In this document: positions 61,476 through 64,000 of the stretch, piece after piece
Layout of the letters: each line of letters begins with the position of its first letter
Position numbering within the stretch: position 1 is the first letter of the stretch
Origin: JALYGK01 sp036259835
Lineage (GTDB): Bacteria > Actinomycetota > UBA4738
DNA: 64,000 nt
Direction of reading: 5' to 3'
Assembly (NCBI GenBank): GCA_036259835.1
Contig: DATABA010000025.1
Location: 1-64,000, forward strand
Notes under the pieces: generated by a model
What the model saw: only the letters and a program-made list of their open reading frames with translations
The model's database searches: none
What the model was told of the DNA's origin: nothing
Program-made: the position numbers and the translations under genes

Positions 61476-62612
61476 ATGGTCTTCTCACTGACCGACGAGC
61501 AGCTCGCCCTGATAGAGGAGACACGCCGGATTGCCCGGGAAAAGCTCCTCCCGCTGGTGGAGTCCGGAGAACAGGGCCGAGTCAACCGGCCACTGATCAC
61601 GGCGCTGGCCGAACACGGCCTGGTTCAGCGGCTGTTCCCGCGGTATGCCGGAGGGACGCGGGAGGGCACGGTCTCGGCAGTCGAACTGTGTCTGCTTCGG
61701 GAGGCGCTGGCTCGCGAGTCGACCGAGGCCGAGACAGCGCTCGCGATGCAGGGCCTCGGTGCCTACCCGATTCTCCTGTCTGGGAGGAAAGCGGTGATCA
61801 GGCGTTGGATACCGGCCATCGCACAGGGCGAAGCGGTTCCGGCATTCGCGCTGACTGAGCCGGAAGCGGGGTCCGATGCGGCCGGGCTTGCGCTCAAGGC
61901 CGAGTCGGTCGGAAATGGTTTTCGGCTGAGCGGGGTGAAAACGTGGATTTCGAATGCGCCGGACGCCGACGTCTACACGGTGTTCGCCCGAACGACGCCG
62001 GATGCGCGGGCTCGAGGTGTCACGGCCTTCGTCGTTCCGGGGAATTCGGACCGCGTGCGAGGGACTCCTCTCGACCTTCTCGCCCCGCACCCCGTGGGAC
62101 GACTGGAGTTCGACGGCGTCTTTGTCCCGAGCGATCACGTGCTGGGTGACGTGGACGGCGGTTTTCGGGTCGCCATGAACACGCTCAACCTGTTCCGGCC
62201 GAGCGTCGGCGCATTCGCCGTCGGAATGTCTTGGGCTGCGTTGGATGCTGCCTCCGCTCACGCCGTGCGTCGACGGTCGTTTGGGAAGCCCCTACGGGAA
62301 TTTCAGGCCGTTTCACATCTGCTTGCAGAGATGGCCACTCGAATGGAGGCGGCCCGACTGATGGTCTACGCGGCGGCGGCCGCCTTCGATGAGGGCGCAC
62401 CGGGCGTCACGAAGACGTCGGCGATGGCAAAACTGTTCGCCACCGAGACGGCGCAGTTCGTGGTCGACGCGGCGATCCAGATCCACGGGGCGGCGGGACT
62501 GGAGCGTGGGCACCTGCTGGAACACCTGTATCGAGAGGTTCGCGCGCCCCGCATCTACGAAGGGACGTCTGAGATACAACGCGAGATCATCGCCCGCGAG
62601 CTGTACCGTTAG
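61476..62612 (+). CDS. Acyl-CoA dehydrogenase
   Basis: A 378-residue FAD enzyme: MVFSLTDEQLALIEETRRIA, FALTEPEAGSDAAGLALKAE, VKTWISNAPDADVYTVFART, RRSFGKPLREFQAVSHLLAEM in part, and the catalytic region PRIYEGTSEIQREIIARELYR in parts. It introduces a double bond into an acyl-CoA. Substrate class is not clear. It is divergent from the ligase and converges on the RidA gene, with a hairpin between. Confidence 0.92.
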   Translation: MVFSLTDEQLALIEETRRIAREKLLPLVESGEQGRVNRPLITALAEHGLVQRLFPRYAGGTREGTVSAVELCLLREALARESTEAETALAMQGLGAYPILLSGRKAVIRRWIPAIAQGEAVPAFALTEPEAGSDAAGLALKAESVGNGFRLSGVKTWISNAPDADVYTVFARTTPDARARGVTAFVVPGNSDRVRGTPLDLLAPHPVGRLEFDGVFVPSDHVLGDVDGGFRVAMNTLNLFRPSVGAFAVGMSWAALDAASAHAVRRRSFGKPLREFQAVSHLLAEMATRMEAARLMVYAAAAAFDEGAPGVTKTSAMAKLFATETAQFVVDAAIQIHGAAGLERGHLLEHLYREVRAPRIYEGTSEIQREIIARELYR

Positions 62613-62644
62613 ACCGTGGTTCCGCCTCGCCCGTATGTCGACCT

Positions 62645-62666
62645 CGTGGAGCTAGAGACCTCCACG
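62645..62666. terminator. Hairpin between convergent genes
   Basis: CGTGGAG (62645-62651) and CTCCACG (62660-62666) form a seven-pair stem with an eight-base loop, followed by TTTC. It lies in the 92-base gap between the acyl-CoA dehydrogenase and RidA ends and may serve both strands weakly. Confidence 0.4.
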
Positions 62667-62704
62667 TTTCCCCAGGACGCGACGTCACACCGTCGAATGG
62701 CAGA

Positions 62705-63148
62705 TTAGCCGCGTTCTCCCTCTGGAACCACCGCAATGGATGACAGTTCGACCTTCGCTCCGCCGACCAGACTCTTCACTTCGATCAGCGCGGCGGCGGG
62801 GTAGTGCTTGCCGAAATGCTTCTGGTATACGTCGCCCACTTCCTTTGATTTGGAGAGGTAATCCGCCAGATCGGTCGTAAAGATCTGCATCGAGACCAGA
62901 TCATCCGGTCTGCCGCCGGCGGTCTCCAGCGCGATGACGACTTTCCGCGCGGCGCGGTCGAACTGCTTGACGATGTCCTCAGGTGTTTCCTCCCCTGGCA
63001 CATGGGCCGTCTGCCCTGCGAGATAGATCGTTCGCCCCGGGGCCGCCACAACTGCATGCGAATAACCCGACGGAGCGACGAGCGACTCCGGGTTGACGAT
63101 GCGGTGCCGTGTAGCTGAGTCCGCCCGCTCGTTCACCGGCCGGTCCAC
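62705..63148 (-). CDS. RidA-family protein
   Basis: A 147-residue protein from GTG 63148, overlapping the enoyl-CoA hydratase end by 16 bases. Motifs: YSHAVVAAPGRTIYLAGQTA, EDIVKQFDRAARKVVIALETAGG in parts, VSMQIFTTDLADY, PAAALIEVKSLVGGAKVELSSIAV in parts. RidA proteins hydrolyse reactive enamines/imines. The conserved Arg of the canonical RidA C-terminal block is replaced here (ALIEVKSL), so it may be one of the divergent subfamilies. Confidence 0.85.
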   Translation of the reverse strand: MDRPVNERADSATRHRIVNPESLVAPSGYSHAVVAAPGRTIYLAGQTAHVPGEETPEDIVKQFDRAARKVVIALETAGGRPDDLVSMQIFTTDLADYLSKSKEVGDVYQKHFGKHYPAAALIEVKSLVGGAKVELSSIAVVPEGERG

Positions 63149-63960
63149 TTCGGGTGGCGTCCCTCCTGGAACGCGGCGTAGAACTCTGCGTGGTCGGCGC
63201 TCTTCATGAGCAGCGCCTGGGTGTTGGCCTCCAGCTCGACCGAGGCGGCGAGGTCCATGTCGAGCTCCTTGGTCAGGAGCATCTTCGTGTTGGCGAAGGC
63301 GAGAGCGGGCCCGTCGGCCAAGCGGCGAGCCAGTTCAGTGGTTCGCTCTGGAAGCTGCGGATCGTCAACGACTTCGTTGCCCAGCCCGATCTCCACTGCA
63401 CGATCGGCGTCGACCCGTTCGCCGAGCATCAGAAGCTCCGTGGCTCTGCCGAACCCGATAACTCTCGGGAGCAAGTACGCCGCGCCCATGTCCCCGCCGG
63501 CAAGCCCCACCTTTGTGAAGAGGAACGAAAACGACGCCGACCGGGCCAGGAGTCGAAAGTCCGCCGCGAGCGCGATCACCGCGCCTGCTCCGGCCGCGAC
63601 TCCATTCACCGCGGCGATGATCGGCATCGGGCACTCCCGCATTCGCTGAACAACCGAGCCCGTCATTCGGGTGAAGTCCAGGAGGTCGCGCGGGTCCATT
63701 TCCAAAAGCTTCCCGATGATGTCGTGGACGTCGCCGCCCGAGCAGAACCCGCGACCCGTGCCAGTGATGACCACGACTCGCACGTCCTCACGATTAGGGA
63801 GCTCGGCCAAGAGGTCTCGCAGGTCGGCGTAGACCTCGAACGTGAGCGCGTTCAGGCGGTCGGGCCGGTCGAAGGTGACGGTGGCTACTCGGTCTTCAAC
63901 CGCAAACCGAAAGTGCTCCCAGCGATCGGTTGCGCCTGAAGATCCTCGAAAGGGCGTCAC
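63133..63960 (-). CDS. Enoyl-CoA hydratase/isomerase family protein
   Basis: A 275-residue crotonase from GTG 63960. Motifs: VATVTFDRPDRLNALTFEVYADL in part, GRGFCSGGDVHDI with the oxyanion-hole residue, and NGVAAGAGAVIALAADFRLLA in part. It hydrates or isomerises an unsaturated acyl-CoA. It overlaps the upstream gene (GTGA) and the RidA gene downstream, so these form one leftward operon. Confidence 0.92.
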   Translation of the reverse strand: MTPFRGSSGATDRWEHFRFAVEDRVATVTFDRPDRLNALTFEVYADLRDLLAELPNREDVRVVVITGTGRGFCSGGDVHDIIGKLLEMDPRDLLDFTRMTGSVVQRMRECPMPIIAAVNGVAAGAGAVIALAADFRLLARSASFSFLFTKVGLAGGDMGAAYLLPRVIGFGRATELLMLGERVDADRAVEIGLGNEVVDDPQLPERTTELARRLADGPALAFANTKMLLTKELDMDLAASVELEANTQALLMKSADHAEFYAAFQEGRHPKWTGR

Positions 63961-64000
63961 TCGAAGGCGGAGAGTCCCGTGATGGCCTCGCCGAGGATCA
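63957..64000 (-). CDS. 3' end of an unidentified gene (partial)
   Basis: Only the last 13 codons are in the window (ILGEAITGLSAFE then TGA). The stop overlaps the GTG start of the enoyl-CoA hydratase, so this is the previous gene of the same operon. Too short to identify. Confidence 0.6.
   Translation of the reverse strand, partial: ILGEAITGLSAFE

Noticed and set aside
1..64000. CRISPR arrays, tRNA or rRNA genes, insertion sequences, prophage
   Set aside because: No spaced repeats, cloverleaf-like segments, rRNA stretches, transposase or phage genes were found in the gaps or frames I read.

Overview
The window looks like chromosomal DNA of an uncultured high-GC bacterium, most likely a member of the Actinomycetota. 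The evidence is two LLM-class, probably F420-dependent oxidoreductases, a Ddn-type deazaflavin nitroreductase, an ECF sigma/zinc anti-sigma pair, LppX/LprG-like and other lipoproteins, many GTG starts and tightly overlapped genes. I see no rRNA, tRNA, CRISPR array, transposase, prophage or plasmid replication gene. The assignment rests on gene content only.

Layout. 1-9 kb: a LapA-like membrane protein (cut by the left edge), a PAP2 phosphatase, a divergent Lgt-like protein, secreted proteins (one beta-helix protein, one PQQ-type sugar dehydrogenase), a membrane sulfatase-like enzyme and the Fe-S carrier Mrp. 9-16 kb: a cysteine-bearing ArsR-like regulator divergent from mrp, a DUF4242 protein, the slipin/NfeD membrane pair, ECF sigma + ZAS anti-sigma + HtrA-like protease, and an esterase. 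16-23 kb: a flavin oxidoreductase, gpsA, a sensor kinase with three separate response regulators, and an EamA transporter. 23-26.6 kb: a glycogen-debranching-type glucosidase coupled to an FMN hydroxy-acid oxidase, closed by an intrinsic terminator.

26.6-31.1 kb is the part I consider new. It holds a basic 63-residue protein, three tandem paralogous 69-73-residue peptides sharing an LPERAAMSLINAN block, a strong UUCG stem-loop, an M50-type intramembrane metalloprotease with a PqqD-like N-terminal domain, a secreted protein with two CTxC units, and a lipoprotein. The peptides, the basic protein and the secreted protein share a short strand-turn-strand pattern (V/N-x-A-x-A-x-N ... A-x-A-x-Q). 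I read this as a ribosomal-peptide or surface-fibre maturation system of a family I cannot name.

31-40 kb: a PHP phosphoesterase, then a long leftward amino-acid catabolism block (PruA, two class III aminotransferases, both subunits of a CoA-transferase, a D-amino-acid-oxidase-type flavoenzyme). A 52-residue secreted two-cysteine peptide gene and a terminator sit between the two CoA-transferase subunits. 40-46 kb: a UbiE-like methyltransferase overlapping a UbiA-like membrane protein, and a leftward operon of three unrelated amidohydrolases (C45, creatininase, S66). 44-49 kb: a MoxR-type ATPase and VWA protein with a membrane protein and a cyclic-nucleotide-binding protein between them. 48.7-53.2 kb: two paralogous sulfatase-like enzymes, an unusual methyltransferase and a small membrane protein, probably a surface-polymer operon.

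53-64 kb: an M48 protease, a methyltransferase, a thioesterase, and genes for CoA-linked catabolism: LLM oxidoreductase, a salicylyl/anthraniloyl-CoA-type bifunctional monooxygenase that appears to lack its C-terminus, a frameshifted SRPBCC pseudogene, an F420 nitroreductase, a phenylacetate-CoA-ligase-like enzyme, acyl-CoA dehydrogenase, RidA and enoyl-CoA hydratase.
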